A DNA stretch of 64,000 nucleotides from Hymenolepis diminuta (GCA_900708905.1 CAADRB010000027.1:1539105-1603104); one strand, 5' to 3'. Positions 36,787 through 49,042 are shown, numbered from the stretch's first letter. The notes: a model not told the origin generated them from the sequence alone. Numbers and translations are program-made.

Positions 36787-38218
36787 ATGGAGGACTTAGA
36801 GTTCAAGTTCACGAAATCTGTCTTCGACCCGTTTGGAGAAAAGTAAGTAATTTTTATAGAACAATTTGAGAAATTAGGATATCATTAATAATACAATTCT
36901 CCTACGTCTAAATCTAGTGTGTCAGTAAATGGAATTATTATTTTCTATATAAACCATAATAATTACTATTCCAAGTGCGATCCGTCTAGCTTCTATTCAA
37001 ATAGAACTATTGGAAATCTATGATCACCATATTCTAAATATGCAAATATGTTGATTGTTACTTTAAATTCATCAGAGTTAAATGCCAACTTAAATTGATT
37101 TAAAAGTTGTGTCTATCCTTCATTTTAGCTCCCAGCCTTTTCACTTAACATAATTGTATACTTGCTTGTAGGCAACGAAGATATGCTAAGATCACGTAAA
37201 TTGATTAGCATCATGCAGAACCGTTTTGCCTTATCAGTATTGGAAAAAAAAGTGAATTGAAGTAGCGAGACAAACTGTCACGATTGAAAACTCCGAGCAA
37301 TAAGCACCGGACATCGTAGACATGCATTTGCTACAACCCAAGGGATGAATTTTGGAAGATGAAATACCAAATAAGTAAATATTGTACAACCGGAATCCAA
37401 AAATAAAATGAATACTCTCTGATACCTTGACGTTGCTCTCAATATCTTTTCAATCTCCTCCCCTTTGTCATTTAGTGGACTTTCTGTTAACCGATTTAAG
37501 TTGTCGCCCACAATTAAAAATTATACCATTTTTTCGCTTTACTCTTGGTAATAATGTGAAAAAATATCTTAAGTGAGGTGGCACTGATTTATCGGAGCTG
37601 TATTCTTAATAAAGAATTATTTGCCGATGTATGCAGTAGGGAAAGGGTTGAAATGTTTCACCTCCGAGCTATAAATATTAATTAAAAGTTTGTTTTCTTT
37701 TAATGTTGACAAGCAAAAAATTACTTAGGATTGTGCAGTTCATTTTCGCCTTGATTATATTACTGAAATATTTTTTTTTGATTGCGCCAATATCAGTTAA
37801 CTTTTTAGACTCAAAATTCAGTCGAAAAAAACTTTTCTATCGAATAGACTTTATGAACAACAAGTTTATTTATAAAAAATAGCTTTCCGGACACTACGCC
37901 TTCGCAAGGTCATTGGGACCAAACAGTACTACTTTGAGTCTTTTTCCCTTGGAACTCGCATTGAATCTGATGTCAATACTGGAGGATGTCAATCACCTCC
38001 TTATTTTTTATAAGGCTCTTGATCGTGACGTTTTGGGGACAGTAATCCGGTTGATAGAGGAAGGGCACTACTTTCTAATCTGCAAATATTCACATCCCGT
38101 TAGCAGCCTCGCACTTCACTACTTTCTCTCAGATTCCCACATGACGGGGATTAACGCTTTAAGAGAAGGAATTCAAAGAAAGATAACTGCACATTTTTCT
38201 GAACTGAGATTTCTGTAG
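36787..38218 (+). CDS. Tentative three-exon gene of unknown function (129 aa)
   Basis: Exon 1, 36787-36842, begins ATG and reads MEDLEFKFTKSVFDPFGE before a strong donor AA|GTAAGT in phase 2. A 24-base exon at 37172-37195 sits between TTGCTTGTAG and AC|GTAAAT and keeps phase 2 (K-Q-R-R-Y-A-K-I). Exon 3, 37909-38218, enters at TTCGCAAG|G and stays open for 103 codons to a TAG, including LEDVNHLLIFYKALDRDVLG and LREGIQRKITAHFSELRFL. The composition looks more protein-like than the flanking AT-rich frames, mostly helical, with no signal peptide. No family is recognised. A family 2 repeat fills intron 2 and a mariner element starts 73 bases after the stop. Exon 3 may instead start at the TATAAAAAATAG acceptor near 37882, or the chain may be fortuitous. 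Confidence 0.35.
37270..37556 (+). repeat. Dispersed repeat family 2, copy 2
   Basis: Contains GGACATCGTAGACATG, GATGAATTTTGGAAG, TGTACAACCGGAA, CCTTGACGTTGCTCTC and CCCACAATTAAAAAT in the same order as copies at 18550 and 58470. It lies in intron 2 of the tentative gene at 36787-38218. Confidence 0.65.
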
Positions 38219-38291
38219 ACGAGATCTTCCTACCATTTCCCAAAATTATTCCCTCTGAGCTATAGCCATGCATCCGCCTGTCCGAATAGTA

Positions 38292-38320
38292 CAGGGTACG
38301 TAAGGCATCTGAGGACACCT
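38292..38320 (+). repeat. Terminal inverted repeat of the mariner element, left
   Basis: Begins CAGGGTAC and contains GTAAGGCATCTGAGG. It pairs with 39577-39605 with a few mismatches. Confidence 0.85.
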
Positions 38321-39258
38321 TACGCACTTTTAGAAAAAACGGAAAATAAAACTGTTAATGGCTGAAACTTATAATTTCTTGAAACAAAACAAATAAGCAT
38401 AATATTAACCCAGGTTTTATCCTCCTTTGGCTTCTATCACCCACTCAATTCGAGTCCGAAAGAGGACTGCAAGCTTTGATGAGCTTTGAGGCAACAGCCT
38501 CTGTTGCTCGGGCTGTTGCTTCCATCTGAGGGAAGGAGTATTTGGTGTTATGAAGATTCTCATTAACTACCTTTTCAACTGCGTCCCGTTCCACAAGTAA
38601 CAATTCTAGGGATAAAGGTCTGGTGAGTAGATAAGAGGTGGCCATAGATCTGATGTGACATGACCAAAACAATTCAATGTTGGGTTTTGAGAGCTTTATG
38701 AGATGGAACCGAATCTTGCTGGAAGACGTAGGGAGGTTTTTCTCCATTGGCTACGTGGTCTATCCAAGGCGGCTAAACAAAAATATTTTGAAGAGTCTCC
38801 ACATAGGCCTCTGCATCTTCAACCACTCTAAGGCCCCGTGGAAAAAATTGAGGAGTCATGATGTGCCCTTCACTACTAACAACAAAAACAACACCGAAAG
38901 CCATCACTGTTGTTGAAAACTACGTGCGCATCCAAAACAGTTGGAATTTCAGTGGGATCCGCCCCCACATAGCCACCTATCATTTCTTCGATTGACTTTT
39001 CCACCCTGGTCGATTTTTTTGTGGTTAGAGAAAAACCAAAGAAACTTCTCTTCTTCTGGGCGGTTCAATTTCTTTAATAGTCGTTTTACACGTTTTAAAC
39101 GATTCTTTTGAGTTGCTTTTGTCGACATAAACTAACCTCACCTAAAAATGTACGATTTGTATCCGAGATGTTGATGAACGACATTCTTTATTGTCCCTTC
39201 AGATAATTGAAGATCTTTTGCAAGATGTCGTGGATTGACTTCCCACGATTTTCCTCCA

Positions 39259-39471
39259 TCATATCGTGCCATGCACTCTTCTGTCGGATTCAGGTGTTCT
39301 GACTGAGTCAGCAGAATTTTGACAATGTTTTTTTCGCCTGCTGGTGACGGAGAATTCATCCCCATTGTTTTCATTTAGCAGCTCCTCTCTAACTTTGCAA
39401 ACGAAAGATCTGGCGACTCTCAGAAGTCTGCCAACTTCTAAATCATTGTGTTTCACTTTTATAGACACCAT
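39259..39471 (-). pseudogene. Mariner transposase pseudogene, N-terminal piece
   Basis: Opens at ATG 39471-39469, runs through VREELLNENNGDEF and SVRTPESDRRVHGTI, and ends at a stop. The downstream part of the transposase continues in other frames (39374-39138 and, further on, a highly broken catalytic region to about 38600). It cannot make a functional transposase as it stands. Confidence 0.85.
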
Positions 39472-39576
39472 TACAGCGTGGTTTTCATTTCATTAGTTAT
39501 GGCAGTATTTGGCATGAGATCATCCGGAATAAAAATGCATTAATCATTATCGGGTTAGTTTAAATTACAAAAACAT

Positions 39577-39605
39577 AAATGACCTCAGATGCCTTACCCA
39601 TCCTG
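39577..39605 (-). repeat. Terminal inverted repeat of the mariner element, right
   Basis: On the minus strand begins CAGGATGG and contains GTAAGGCATCTGAGG, followed by TCATTTATG. This is the transposase 5' side. Confidence 0.85.
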
Positions 39606-40940
39606 TATAATACGTACCAAAGAAATATAGTCCTATATATAGCTGTCGTTCTTAATTTATTTTATCATTATAGTGACTCATGAAGATAAATAGGTGTCAT
39701 CACCTTAACATCACGTTAACTTATGAAATTAAGGATGTATACTTTTGTCTGCTATGAAGCAAGTTATAACTTGTTAGCGTAATACGTGATTAATAATACC
39801 GATAAATGCAAATCTTCTCTCATCCATTAGCTTTCAAAGTCGGGATCCACATGAAAATTACTCTTTTTGAATGCCTCAAACAATGATGTTCTCAAGAAAA
39901 AACTGCTCTCTGCTTCCTCCAACAACAAATACACATTCAAAGCAATGTATCCGTCAGTACTGCGTTTATATTTTACGTGTTTTGCAGTCATAAATATTGC
40001 TGTGATTATCTGTATTTACCGAATGGCAGGCTGATTGAAAATACTTTTAATTAATTTTCATAGTTATTAACATTGCTCAAGGTAGATTAAATTGGTCTTG
40101 CCTACAACTAAGGGGAACATTACTGATAATTTTGTAATCATTCTGTAGTACTGATAATGTGTTAAATCAGTCAATATGCTTTTATGAGTGCTGAAGGTCC
40201 TGAAACGGTCACAGTTGTAAGCGAAAAAAGTACGCAAGTTTTGGTTATAAAGGGACAAATTGATGGTGTGTGTCAGTATATCACAATGTTCTCAAATGTG
40301 TCGAACATCAAGAACAATATGTCACCGTTTGATTGAATTCAGATCTTTTGAAAATTAACATCGGTTAAGAGAGGAAGATATCAGTTCTTAAAACATTATG
40401 TTTGACGAGATTCTCCCTATAAGTAGTCGCGCTACATTTCCTTGCGAAGTAATTTTTAGGGTTTAAATGATTTGGCGAAATTCTTCTTCATTGAAATCGG
40501 TCTGATAAATTACATTTAAATTCCACTAACCCTGAATATTCGACTAGACTGGAACTGTTCTCTTGAAAACATGATATCGCTCCGTAGAATGTAATTAATT
40601 GGTCAAAATGAAAATGATCAAAATATTTATATTATCCAACAGTGATCATTTGATTGATATTCCTTTCAATATCATATATAAATTGCGATCTGTGGTACTT
40701 TGCGTGTAACTTAACCCACCTAACCTTGAAATATCATGAACTTAATTGATTAATTCCAAGTTATTTGATAATTTCGATTTTTCATAACGTGAGATGGCTA
40801 TTATTTTCAACAAACAACCGCTCTTATTCCAGCGACCCATCCAAAGTGGACATGAGAGCTGAAGAAAAAAGTAGGATTACCGATGACTAAAACAACGCAA
40901 ACAGATATGCCCACAATTGTAAAGGTTGAAAAATCATCCT

Positions 40941-41294
40941 CTATGCATTCTCAAAACTACTCTTTATTCGCATCCTCTGTGAAAATACTTCGGTTTCTCG
41001 CCCACGAAGCCACAGTAATATCCTTACGGCCCTATGGTTCAACGCCTAGCCATCATATCTAAACAAATTTGTCGGATCTCCCTTTTCTATAACTGTCCCA
41101 TTTCATTTGAAAGTACATATCTCACTCGCGTCCTTGCCCAAGTGATTCAAATATTCTGTATTTCCATTCCGACACACGCCAAAGCACATGCTTGTCATAC
41201 ATCTGCTCCTACGCTGCCCTCTTATCGCTTATGTTCCTTATCTCTCTCTTGCCCACGTGAATCCTCATAGTGGCTTGATCAATACATTTTAGCC
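40941..41294 (+). repeat. Dispersed repeat family 1, copy 2
   Basis: Near-identical to 6094-6270 over its first 170 or so bases (only a few differences seen). It lacks a short segment present after GAAGGTACAT in copy 1, then continues with about one change in ten to TTGTGGCTTGATC-like sequence. The high match suggests relatively recent spread or gene conversion. Confidence 0.75.
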
Positions 41295-42945
41295 AAAATA
41301 GCTTTTGATCCTCCGCTCTAGAACTGGTTTTAGCTGTGAGTCATTAGTTGTTATCCTAACCCCAACAAGGTAATAGTAACCGGTTTAGCCTTAAATTGAT
41401 CAAGAGCGCAATCCATGCTCGTTCCTTTCTTATTTATATAGAAATTATGTAAGTAAATTAGGATCGAACAAAGAAAGCTCGGTATTTCAAACTTTACTCC
41501 GATTGTGTTGTTATGCTTTCCTGATTAAACATTCGGATTGTCAATCGTGAACCATTAAGTTTGCACTAGTACACATGTTTTCCAATTGATTGCAAAATCT
41601 TTAAAAGTATACATTGCACTGCAACAAGGATATTAATTATTACTAGCAGATAACCCAGAAGACCTCAGAGTGAACAGATTTGGTCTAATTAACGTAGTTT
41701 TATATTGTATAAGTTGCAACTAATTGACAGACAAACTAGGCACATTTGAGGTCGCCGTGTGTCCTAATGGGTGGTTATCACAGGGTCTGATGATATCCTG
41801 CGAGCACACCCGTCAGGTCTGAATACGAATAATTCAGACATAAATGATATAATAACCGGTTTCATAACAAAAAAAAACAAATAGCTTTACTTGCTGTTTC
41901 AATCACATTATCATTGAAAGATTAATTTCTAACCCCGAACACAATATTTAAACAATTAGAGGTGAATGACAGATGTGTTCCGTTTAAATGGTCAATCTAC
42001 AAAAGACCAGGGTGATTGTTTATTTACCTTTATCGGTTAGTTTCGATCAAAAATTTTCAAGGCATTTATAGCTTTTTTATGCTTGAACCTCCTTCGTACC
42101 CAGGTTCTGAATTAGCGTTCTGTAGTGTGTTTACTTAGACCAAATCCCTCATCATTGTCCAACCAAATTCAATTTTCCCGTGTTGATTCACGACAGAGTA
42201 GATAAATCGGCAATTCTTATATGAATGTTTATGTTCATTGTGCGCTTTCCATCCGCTTTATGTGCGGACACTGTTAAGAAGCCTAATCGAAGATTCTCGG
42301 TGCATTCAATCGAGTACACTCGACGCACACGTAAATAATCCCCCAGGCACTGAACCATCTGCTATCGAATTTCTAAGCTCAGGCGTGGATTTGTAAGACC
42401 ACCAGAGAAAAACTCATCGCTGCTACGATTGGTCAACTAGTCAGCCAACTATGTATTAAATATTCAGTTCTATACAAGTACATTTGTTTTCTTAACAGAG
42501 ATTCGACAAATCAGCCACAGATCTTCCTTCCTTCTGGGGTCTCAGTAGCTTGTAGCACATAGAAGAACAACTGAGTGTTAGAAAAAAAATACAACGAGTC
42601 CATACTATTCTGGAATTCTATTCCATTGGTTTTCTATTGTGAAATTCATATAATGCCACTGGTTGAGGTTTTTTGGCAAAAATTCCATATAATTTAATTC
42701 TCTTCAGATAAAGTTTCTACCAAGATCGGCTCATACTTGGGTAAAAAATCAATTTAACCTAGTAGCGTTAAAACGACCTCTTGACTAATAGCTTTTAAAG
42801 ATGTCAAGGGGAAAATGAGACTATGCAAAAAATCAAATATGTTTTCCTTAACCACATTATTCTATTTTATGCTTTCTTCTCCTTGATGTTGAGAACAACG
42901 CCAAATTTGTTGGAATTATTGTTGTGCCGAAGGGTGAGTGCTCAC

Positions 42946-43395
42946 AGAGTCACCAGTTTGCTGGAGTTACAAAGTGTAAAAGAAAATTAACAACAGTTCC
43001 AAGAAGTAGAACGCAAAGTGTTGTGTAGGCCAAATTGTAATTGAATAAACCTCGATGAGGATTCGAGGTAGGGAGATTAGGGAGAGAGGATATGAGATGA
43101 AGGAGTACGAGCGGATAAAAGACAAGCGTGTGTTTGCTTGTGTACATGTGAGTGGGAATACAAAGACAGTTAATATGGGTAACTTGGACAGGTTCACGGG
43201 TGAGAGTATTGGTATAGATGTATTTTTAATAAAAAGGGACAGTTATAGTAATAAAAGATTAGATTGATTCGTTTGGACATGACAGAAGTTGAGTCATAGA
43301 GACATAAAGATATCTCTGCGGCTTCGTGGACAAAAATCAAAGTATTTTCATAGAGAATGTGATTAAAGAATAGTATTGGAAAGTGCTCACAGAGC
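42946..43395 (-). repeat. Dispersed repeat family 1, copy 3, with end direct repeats
   Basis: On the minus strand it starts GGCTCTGTGAGCACTTTCC and carries family 1 blocks (CTATGAAAATACTTTGAT, GTCCACGAAGCCGCAG). It ends CAAACTGGTGACTCTGTG followed by AGCACT. CTCTGTGAGCACT therefore occurs at both ends in direct orientation. This may be a target-site duplication, a repeat-unit junction or part of an LTR boundary. Confidence 0.6.
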
Positions 43396-46300
43396 CATCC
43401 TTCAAATTAATAAGTTGTTTATCCCAACCGATGAATAATCTTATTCATAGAACAACTTTTCCTAGACAAATGGATATCGTTGTATAAAGTTTTGGCATCT
43501 TTAAATTTATCCTCTCTTTTCTCTCTAACTGCTCTTTTAGGGAATGTTTTGGGACTACTAGGTGGAGTGGCATTTAATAGATATCGAGAAATTGATAGAG
43601 AGTTTGTCAATGGCTTGAATACTTATTCCAAAACTTAAAAAATGAGTAGAACATAAGTTTCAATTCCAACATCTTCGAAAAGTGCGATTGTTAAAACATA
43701 TTTTCGAAAACCATCTTTATTTGCAACACCTAATTTGCAGATAATGAAAAACCTAAGGATACTTCTACAGACTAAGGAATTCGATTTCAGATTTTATAGT
43801 GACTTGACTTCGTCATTTCACTTCGGATAAACTCTAGACGACGCACAAATCCTAGTCCGCTGTTTCAGGTGGGGGCAATGAAGGGCAGTTAATTAGGAAG
43901 AAGACGCAAAATTAAGGACAGGTGGTAAGGCGTATTCTCATTTTATAACCAGGACTTTCCGTCAGTTTAAATGATTAATAATACTTTAGGTAAATATTTG
44001 CCTAACAAATAAAATTTTTCTCCTTTTATACTAGCATAAATTTTGAATGCTATCCAACTGTCAATCATGAAATGTGTCAGCATGACAATGAAAAGAAATG
44101 AATCCAAAACATCAAAAACAGAAAAAAATGATTTTGAGTTTTTTTTCAAGTATAATAAAAATGGGAACAAATGAACTAGCAAAAGACTAGTATGCAAAAT
44201 TAAGTTAAAGAGTCGAATTAGAGTTTATTAAAACCAGAATCCTGGAGAGTTAACTTTTGGCCTCACCACCTGCCCGACCTTTCCAACTTCTAAATATAAT
44301 GAGATACGATTTAGTTGAGGTGTGTCCTCTCTGGGGTCTTCTGGTCCCTTGTACGTAGTTTCCAATGCGTTGTTTGTGTTTCAGGTGATAACTTTATGTA
44401 ATTCGTTCATCCGACTAACATAAGGTCACAAAATAGTCAACTCATCCTATCGTAACTAAGTCTGAGATTCGCAATTTGGTTTCTCTGTTCCGTTGTTAAT
44501 TCCCATTCCTAATTTTAATTTCTTCTGGCTGCCCTTCCTTTTTCTTCCGTTTTTGTAGCTGATTAACACATCTCTTATTTCTCAGGCTTTCGATTTGAGA
44601 AAAAGCTGGTATCTTCTGTTAGCTCCTAGGAAAATTCAGAGTTTTGTCAGAGGATTAATCTTAGATTGAATGAGTTGCATTCTCTTGTAACTTTAGCAGT
44701 ACCAATGTCAGCTTGAATGGCTGTAATCAAAAATTCGAATGCAGAGCGCATAAGGGTGATTGATACGTTCGTTTCCATCTATTCAGTTTAATTCCTTTGT
44801 AAATAAGGACGGTGTAGCTAAAGGCCTCGGTTTCGCTTATGTAACGTATTGGGTACTACGCACATAATCCCAAAAGACCCTAGAAAGAATACTTGGTTTT
44901 ATACTATCTCAATTACAACTGATTAGATAAACAAACCTGAAATATCTGAGGACAGGGGTGGGTATGTCAAGTCAAGACATACTCAAGGTGATGTCTCAAA
45001 GGTGGTCTGATCATGTGATCCGACATTGATAGCCCAGATACAATAATTTACACGGATTTTCAGGTGTCAAATTCGGTATTTCGTTTTAGATTCCTGAATC
45101 TATATGTGGCGCTAGAACTAAGCTGATGCAAATGCCAGCTCAAAAATGTTTACTACTTTGGAAGTTTAATGTTGATAGGAGAGATTTTGTTTTGTCTCGT
45201 GATAATCAATTCTCACTGTTTGCCCCCAAGTCGCCCATCATTTGTATCACTATCGCTCTCGGCAACTTGGTATTTATCTGGAACATAATCGTTTTCAATC
45301 TGAAGGTATTTTGATCTCTAATCCTCAATAATACGGAAACAACTTGCATTCCTATATAAAGCTTTTTTTAATAAATAAAGTGTCTTGGAATAGCCGCATT
45401 CTGCTTTGTCCTTCTCTCTTAGGTCTGAGTTAACTTTCGCCCAGAAATATGGATCAGGCGGAAAACTGAACGTCCTACAACACCATAAAAGATCCTTTTT
45501 TCACAAAAACGGAATATTAACTTGTAACATATGTATTTATGGCATAAAACAAGATTTCAGAATTGTACTAGTTTTAACCCAGTTGGATCTTTTGAAATAC
45601 TAACATTTATAGTTCAACCTTCTCTTTAAAAGTTCTCAAAAAAGTAAACTAAGTTCAAATAGGTGTCTAATTTAAAAAATTACGGGAGATGTACCCCACA
45701 CATTCTGCAACAGGAGAAAATTGACTAGTTGTTGGGTCGGACAGTACGAGGCTACATTTAGTTCTAGAAATCATATCATTTATTAGAATAAATGCGTTTA
45801 GCTATTCGTTTCTTGCGCCAAATCAAAACTTTCCTTATTGACGGACCACAAAATACTGTCAGGAAAACCTTCCTGGCACATTCAATCTTTTATAAGAGAC
45901 AAATATACTGATTCTTTCTCATTTCTGATATCAATTTTGATTGGTTTTGAGGCTCGTAGTTAAGCGAAAGTTAACTGGATAATTTCGACATTCCAGTCTT
46001 TTTCTACATGTCACAGTTATCGAATACCTCAACAAATCGAAGAAAAATTTCATCTTGTTTATACTTGAAGTCAAGTATGTGATCGTAAAATAAGATACAA
46101 GTGAACTATAGTTGAAATTTTGTAATAAGGAAAGCATATACTGTAATTTTATGGAATCGGTTTTTTAATTTTCCTGTTTCAGTTTCCTTTTAATTCTCGT
46201 GAAGCGCATGAAATGATAAATACCGAGAATACATCTCATATATCATGAAAACATTTACACGTGATGCATTTTAATTTGATACTTGAATTAGTCGACCCTA

Positions 46301-46560
46301 TCTGATAATGAAAAGGTATACTCATCTGCTTAGGTACTGGGAAAGTGACATAGAAGTCAACATGCATACCTACTAACTCAGAGGGTAAGTATCAAAGAAT
46401 AGACCTGGTAATTTAAAGCTAATTTTATAATCTGACGAAAAATCCCTTTTAAAGATCAGTGATCTCGAAGGTAAACAGAATGCAAGAATTTTCCTCAATT
46501 GTGAAGACCAAGAGTTATAAATATATACATATTTGACGTATATGTAAATTGGGGATAAAC

Positions 46561-46614
46561 GGGAGAGGAAGGGGAAAGGGAGGAAGGAATCGAAAGGAAA
46601 GAAAGGAAGGAAGG
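46561..46614 (+). repeat. Polypurine tract (G/A-rich)
   Basis: 29 purines in a row (46561-46589), then TC, then 23 more purines (46592-46614), built from GGA, GGGA and GAAA units. It could form a triplex or be a target for purine-binding proteins. No gene is assigned to it. Confidence 0.7.
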
Positions 46615-46687
46615 CGTCAGAATTGAGCGAGGACAACACGACTTGTGAGAACCGGGACGAAATGAGGTACGCCAAGGTTTTTGACAG

Positions 46688-46863
46688 ATTTTGCGTCATT
46701 TTTCGCTGAAGAGCTACTGGCAATGAGAGCAGAAATAATAGTCAATTGGCGTGCAATATATGAAGAGAACAAGCAGGCATACGAATTAGGGTGCGCAAGT
46801 ACTATTCCTCTGTTTCTTATTGTGATATACGTAGTGATTAAAATGATTAACTGTACTGATTAA
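46688..46863 (+). CDS. Possible small single-pass membrane protein exon
   Basis: A good acceptor (GGTTTTTTGACAG, ending 46687) opens a frame that runs to TAA at 46861-46863. From its first internal ATG (46723) it encodes 46 residues: a charged segment (VNWRAIYEENKQAYELG) then a hydrophobic stretch TIPLFLIVIYVVIKMI and a short polar tail. This layout fits a tail-anchored or small integral membrane protein. AATAAA occurs at 47003-47008. No family is recognised, and upstream exons were not found, so this may be chance. Confidence 0.25.
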
Positions 46864-47002
46864 TATCAGTCAATAGGGAAGTAACAACATGAGAGTTTTA
46901 GGAAGCCATTTATCTGTCTAACGTGAGCTTCGAGAACATTAAAATTAAATTTTCATAAAAGTTTTGGGCTGCCTTTATAAGTGGATGCTCACTAACACTA
47001 CA

Positions 47003-47012
47003 AATAAATAAA
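47003..47012 (+). terminator. Possible poly(A) signal (overlapping AATAAA)
   Basis: Two overlapping AATAAA motifs about 140 bases after the TAA of the small frame at 46688-46863. Confidence 0.25.
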
Positions 47013-47320
47013 ATTTCAAATCCAATTACCACTTCTTACTTTATTTAGCTATTCTGTACTAATTAAAAGGTACAAATTTTACAAAAGGCACACAAAAGTT
47101 TCTATTAGAACTCGAATAAGCAAAAAAACTAAGTCTTTAAGCCCAGTAATATTTCGCTTTGTATAACAAAAACTCCCTTGAAGATTGTATAATTAAATGA
47201 AATATTCATATTTACACGCTGCTGTCAGTGATAGCGCTATAGGTTCTCTTTACTAGTGATTAATCAATGTATCTGAACATTCTACTGATGCGTAGAGCTT
47301 CCACATATTATTAGAGTAGT

Positions 47321-47734
47321 ATGATCGGCGATCTGCCGAAAATCACTGACCTAGAAAAATTGTCCGCTTCCATTTATCTGTTGTTTTTATCCTATGGATA
47401 TTTTACAGCTGTGTCTCTAATACTACCCACATTTCCAACTTCTAAACAACAACGTCGATGCAGACGCTTATCCGCTTATCGACCCGATTTTAAAACTGGC
47501 GGTTGGCGTCATCGAGTCCGCTGTTCACGAAAAATGCAAAATATTCGATTGAAGCAGTTATTAATCTGGCCTCTTTTTACAGTATATATAAATATATTCT
47601 TCTGTATAGTTATTTCCGACATCAATTTGTTTTATTTAATCCGAAGAATAATGGCTAATTTCTTAGTCAGCGTAAAGCGCGATTCTGTTAAGCAGTCTTG
47701 GAAAGATTGGAGTGAGTGCTCCAGAAAAATTTGA
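47321..47734 (+). CDS. Unrecognised 137-codon open frame
   Basis: Begins at ATG (MIGDLPKITDLEKLSASIYL), contains a basic middle (KQQRRCRRLSAYRPDFKTGG and RHRVRCSRK) and a hydrophobic stretch (LIWPLFTVYINIFFCIVI), and ends at TGA with AATAAA four bases later (47738-47743). It is the longest uninterrupted ATG-initiated frame in this part of the window, but at this AT content a frame of this length is not far from chance. No similarity is recognised. Confidence 0.28.
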   Translation: MIGDLPKITDLEKLSASIYLLFLSYGYFTAVSLILPTFPTSKQQRRCRRLSAYRPDFKTGGWRHRVRCSRKMQNIRLKQLLIWPLFTVYINIFFCIVISDINLFYLIRRIMANFLVSVKRDSVKQSWKDWSECSRKI

Positions 47735-47737
47735 ATT

Positions 47738-47743
47738 AATAAA
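47738..47743 (+). terminator. Possible poly(A) signal AATAAA
   Basis: Immediately follows the TGA of the frame at 47321-47734. Useful only if that frame is expressed. Confidence 0.25.
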
Positions 47744-48924
47744 TACCATCATGCCATATCTCATCAATTCTCATTTATAATCATATTCATTGAATTATCA
47801 GTCTAGTATCATTAGCTCCCCTAAAAACTATTAGCTCTAACTGCTCTTTTCGTTGGGTATCGGGTACTTATTAATCATTCCAATCATTTAAAGTAAAATC
47901 TGTCGTTGAATAAGTATACTATTCTCTCAAAGTTGGACTTTTATTTTAATGAAATTTGTAATATTGGAAAACAGAAACGAATCGAAGATCAGTTTTCGTA
48001 GAGGTTAATCCCGTCCTCGTAATGCGTACCCACTCAAATTCCTCTTCATTTTATATAATTGCAATAGGTGGGCGTGAATAAAGGCATAGTTTTAAGATCA
48101 TCTTGCAAGTATGATGAACTTATTTGGTCAGCGCATTCAGATACACATATCTTCTTATATCCTCCTTTTCCCTCGTGTTAATTGCGCCTTCCAAGCCTTT
48201 GGTAGTTGACATTCGCATAGAAGCAAATTCACTAACATTCAAATATGAGACTATTTGTCAGTATCAAATGACTCTACAACACGGAATGATAATTGTAATG
48301 TCCTTCAAATGAATTCCTTCATGAAAATAATTCAAGGGTTTTAACAATAAAATGGATCTCAACAGAAAATTACTCCGATCACATATTTCTCCTTTATTTA
48401 TATTTAATATATAAATTCATACGCTACAATTTAATTTATCGTGACGTTTTATTGACCTACCCACTTCTGCCTTTGTGTTATAATAATACAAAGATTATCA
48501 TACCGAACCATGTATAATGGGAAAAACTTGTGCCTGGAGAACAAAGACTCGTTTATTGAAACTTTTTTATAAAAAATATTAGATTTCTATATATTATCTC
48601 AAATAATAATCTCAGACATGTGCGTTGAAACTGCCTTTCAAATGTATTTTTATAAATACTCACCGAATTTACCTGGTCTTATTTTGCATTTTTCATCTAG
48701 AAGAGAAGGGTAACTATTTGTCTAGTTTCTGTTCAGTAGTATTATTAAAATCTCTAATGTTGTGGTGGTGGAGACAAGCCAGTTCATTGTCAAAAGTTTT
48801 TAAAATTAGAGAGGAAAGCCAAATTATTGATTGGTGCTGACAGATGAGGTAGTGAATTTGATCAAATTGATAACCAGTTAGTAAACATTTTTACAGTTTG
48901 GATATATTTATTATTAGGTAAATT

Positions 48925-49042
48925 GAACCAATGCGGTTGACCATGCCGATCACTGGGTGTACTCCGATGGGCATTGAACCCGCGACCTCTGACTTTGCAG
49001 ATGGACACGTTAATCACTGCCCCGCTAGTGTACACATAGTCT
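48925..49042 (-). repeat. tRNA-derived SINE-like element, best copy
   Basis: Minus strand: TAGCGGGGCAGTGATTAACG, TGTCCATCTGCAAAGTCAGA, GGTCGCGGGTTCAATGCCC, TCGGAGTACACCCAGTGATC. TGATTAACGTG and GGGTTCAATGC sit at the order and spacing of tRNA-type A and B boxes of RNA polymerase III. Diverged copies occur at 3500-3597, 11500-11575 and 50508-50570. No intact tRNA cloverleaf was found. Confidence 0.65.

Larger units (their letters stand above)
38292..39605 (-). mobile_element. Inactivated Tc1/mariner transposon (1314 bp)
   Basis: The two ends are inverted copies: both begin CAGG and share GTAAGGCATCTGAGG (plus at about 38301, minus at about 39593). The element is flanked by TA on both sides (38290-38291 and 39606-39607), the expected TA target duplication. 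On the minus strand a transposase starts at ATG 39471-39469, with a helix-turn-helix-like N-terminus (HNDLEVGRLLRVARSF). After a frame change it continues with PRHLAKDLQLSEGTIKNVVH and LGYKSY. Further in, pieces resembling the catalytic region are visible: FSNHKKIDQ where FSDEKNFDQ-like sequence is usual, then VFQQDSVPSHKA, then DLWPPLIYSPDLYP. Several frameshifts and stops break it, and the first catalytic Asp position reads Asn. Length is typical for mariner. Confidence 0.92.
39608..46680. other. Intergenic stretch, repeats only
   Basis: About 7 kb without a supported gene. It contains family 1 copies at 40941-41294 (+) and 42946-43395 (-). The other open frames are short and mostly start at non-ATG codons, and I could not pair them with splice sites. 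Confidence 0.55.
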
